Source: Paramacrobiotus metropolitanus (lineage: Eukaryota; Tardigrada; Eutardigrada; Parachela; Macrobiotidae). From it: a stretch of 64,000 nt of DNA. How positions within the stretch are numbered: position 1 is the first letter of the stretch; every line of letters starts with the position of its first letter. The notes under the pieces were generated by a model. The model had not been told where the DNA came from, searched no databases, and saw nothing but the letters and a program-made list of their open reading frames with translations. The DNA is taken from the NCBI RefSeq assembly GCF_019649055.1, contig NW_026570235.1:1426001-1490000 (forward strand), written 5' to 3'. The position numbers and the translations under genes were made by a program. Shown here piece by piece: positions 62,438 to 64,000 of this stretch.

Positions 62438-63780
62438 TCTGCGGGTGACGGCTGCGACAAATCCCGGAAGTTCTTCAAATCATTAATAAACTCGAACACA
62501 AATTTTATTGGATTAATGCGCATTGTTTTTCCAGAAGTCAAGCAATTGCTCTCGTACAATAAGTGCAGATTCATAGCTGAAAGGATAATTTTTGCGCGTA
62601 GGTCGTACCATTTTTCACATCGGAATTCTAATTTCTAATCGTTTGCACCATACATGTGCGATTTTTGGGGCATGTGTACTGTTGGTGACTGTGTTCCACA
62701 CCTGCGTTTCTTTATGCGCTTTCATATTGAGGCAGTCATTCGGAGTTTAATATTCGGCAAGTTTAATACTCGATGCAAACATATCTATCGCCTATAAATA
62801 CATAACGCATAATTTCTCTTGTGGTAAAGTCCACGTTATCGCCGAGGCTGTGTGAGCCTGTGTTCCATTTTGTACCGATGGTGTAGTAAATGTGATACGG
62901 TATACTTGCAGACTATAGGTGTTGCACAGTAAGTAGGTAAATAATGTAATAAGCTTTAATGCACATGGCGCAAAAATAGTTTCTACAACCAGCTCCCCTG
63001 CACGAAAAGGAGGTGTGTGCATTATATAAATATTCTCGAAAAGTAGTATTTGGTAAACTTTGTGCATGGTCCAAGTCTAAGAACAATTAGGGCATAATTA
63101 TAACAGGTGTGCAGTGTACACGTCAAACGTATCATTCAGTATAATAAGAAATTAGTAGTAGCATGTTTAAAATATGCCGGCAAATTTGGGACAAATAATG
63201 CCACAGCGATTATGTCGGTATTAATACAAAGTAAATGCTGCTTTTAACAAAACTTTGTTGGATATTTACTGCAATATAATAAAACACTTTGTTCTTTTAA
63301 CAATTTTTTACGTGCCATGATTCATCAAATGAACGCCAATGTGGAGCAATTTTATGCATTATACAGTGTGTGATATATAAATGCAGTATTATGGTGCAAA
63401 ATTTACTCACCCTACGGTACACGTTTTCTTAACGATCGACACAGTTAAAAGTGAAAGTAGGTGTCTAGAGTTTTTGACTTGCAATGTTCTTACACACCGT
63501 TCTATACTGTAGACCCAGAAATTTGCTCTGATTAACGCATACGTAACAAATTACCCAATCAACCTTACAGTAAATCATTTCCAAGCACACGCTACCATTT
63601 AGTTGTTAAATTGTAAGGTAAAGTAGTTCACTAATTTAGCTCAAATGTTACAGCCGAGATGGTAAGATTCAAGATTTAACTACAACGTTGCTAATCATGA
63701 TGAATGCAATATACCGCTATATTATGCTACTGTTAACCAGCTGTCCTTAAATTAATTCATATCTATATTTTTTTGTTTAG
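62438..63780. other. intergenic or intron, no supported gene
   Basis: AT-rich with short frames only. It probably contains the divergent starts of the minus-strand gene ending upstream and of the gene whose exon begins at 63781. Confidence 0.4.
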
Positions 63781-64000
63781 GTACTTTGTGTCTCAATAAC
63801 CTTTGCTGTAATATCTATCATCATACACATCCGGAAAGAGTGCCATGCTCAGCCATGGATGCCGATGCCGCCATTCTTCCGCCCAGCCTACCAGCAAGAC
63901 GATACCGACGAGCTGGACAATTTCTACCAACCAGCTATGGTAATCCGCAGAAAATCTTTTACTCCCGCACATTCTGCACCGGACCCGGTAATTACATTTC
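63781..64000 (+). CDS. partial exon of a single-pass membrane protein (cut by window end)
   Basis: After a strong acceptor (ttttttgtttag) the phase-0 frame is open to the window end. It encodes a hydrophobic helix (VLCVSITFAVISIIIHI), a basic stop-transfer (RKE) and a Pro-rich, acidic tail (PMPPFFRPAYQQDDTDEL, then IRRKSFTPAHSAPDP). Third positions are C/G-rich as in the other real exons. The start and end of the gene are not in view or not found. No family is recognised. Confidence 0.55.

Noticed and set aside
1-64000. CRISPR arrays, tRNA or rRNA genes, bacterial operons, viral genes
   Set aside because: No regularly spaced repeats, tRNA box motifs, rRNA signatures or prokaryotic gene layout were seen on either strand.

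Overview
This is nuclear DNA of a bilaterian animal, most likely an invertebrate with a compact genome. Every recognisable gene is split by GT-AG introns (62 bp to about 1.5 kb, with one proposed at 6 kb). The recognisable proteins are animal families: a tristetraprolin/TIS11 mRNA-decay factor, REV7/MAD2L2, a latrophilin-type adhesion GPCR, an NK2.2/vnd homeodomain factor and mitochondrial ClpP. I cannot fix the phylum; a small-genome ecdysozoan (tardigrade or arthropod) would fit, but this is a guess. No bacterial, viral, tRNA, rRNA or CRISPR features were seen.

Layout. 0.5-0.7 kb: a short element with terminal inverted repeats. 1.45-2.79 kb (+): a two-exon coiled-coil protein. 6.68-10.19 kb (+): a three-exon ZFP36/TIS11 protein. 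10.2-19.7 kb: no supported gene, one AT microsatellite. 19.7-21.95 kb (-): a run of short in-phase exons of one or two unrecognised genes. 22.28-24.40 kb (-): REV7/MAD2L2 in seven exons. 24.90-25.30 kb (+): a small unrecognised gene divergent from REV7. 25.49-26.82 kb: a 1.34-kb foldback element whose long arms each contain two palindromes. 27.79-28.46 kb (-): a tentative gene divergent from the receptor. 28.77-37.21 kb (+): a 16-exon latrophilin-like receptor of 1427 codons whose exon phases all agree. 46.35-49.22 kb (+): NK2.2/vnd, with a probable extra first coding exon at 40.09 kb. 55.36-57.35 kb (-): mitochondrial ClpP. 58.58-59.79 kb (-): a Pro/Asn/Gln-rich protein. 61.49-62.44 kb (-): a two-transmembrane protein with an apparent frameshift. 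63.78 kb to the window end (+): the start of another gene.

The most notable object is the receptor. Its ectodomain carries a C-type lectin domain inserted between the two halves of an EGF domain, then a SUEL/RBL galactose-binding lectin domain, then a second C-type lectin domain, ahead of the usual HormR-GAIN/GPS-7TM latrophilin core. The genes are unrelated in function (mRNA decay, DNA damage tolerance, adhesion signalling, neural patterning, mitochondrial proteolysis), so this is an ordinary gene neighbourhood and not a pathway cluster. All exon models are hand-built from splice signals, reading frame and remembered family sequences; no alignment or search was run.
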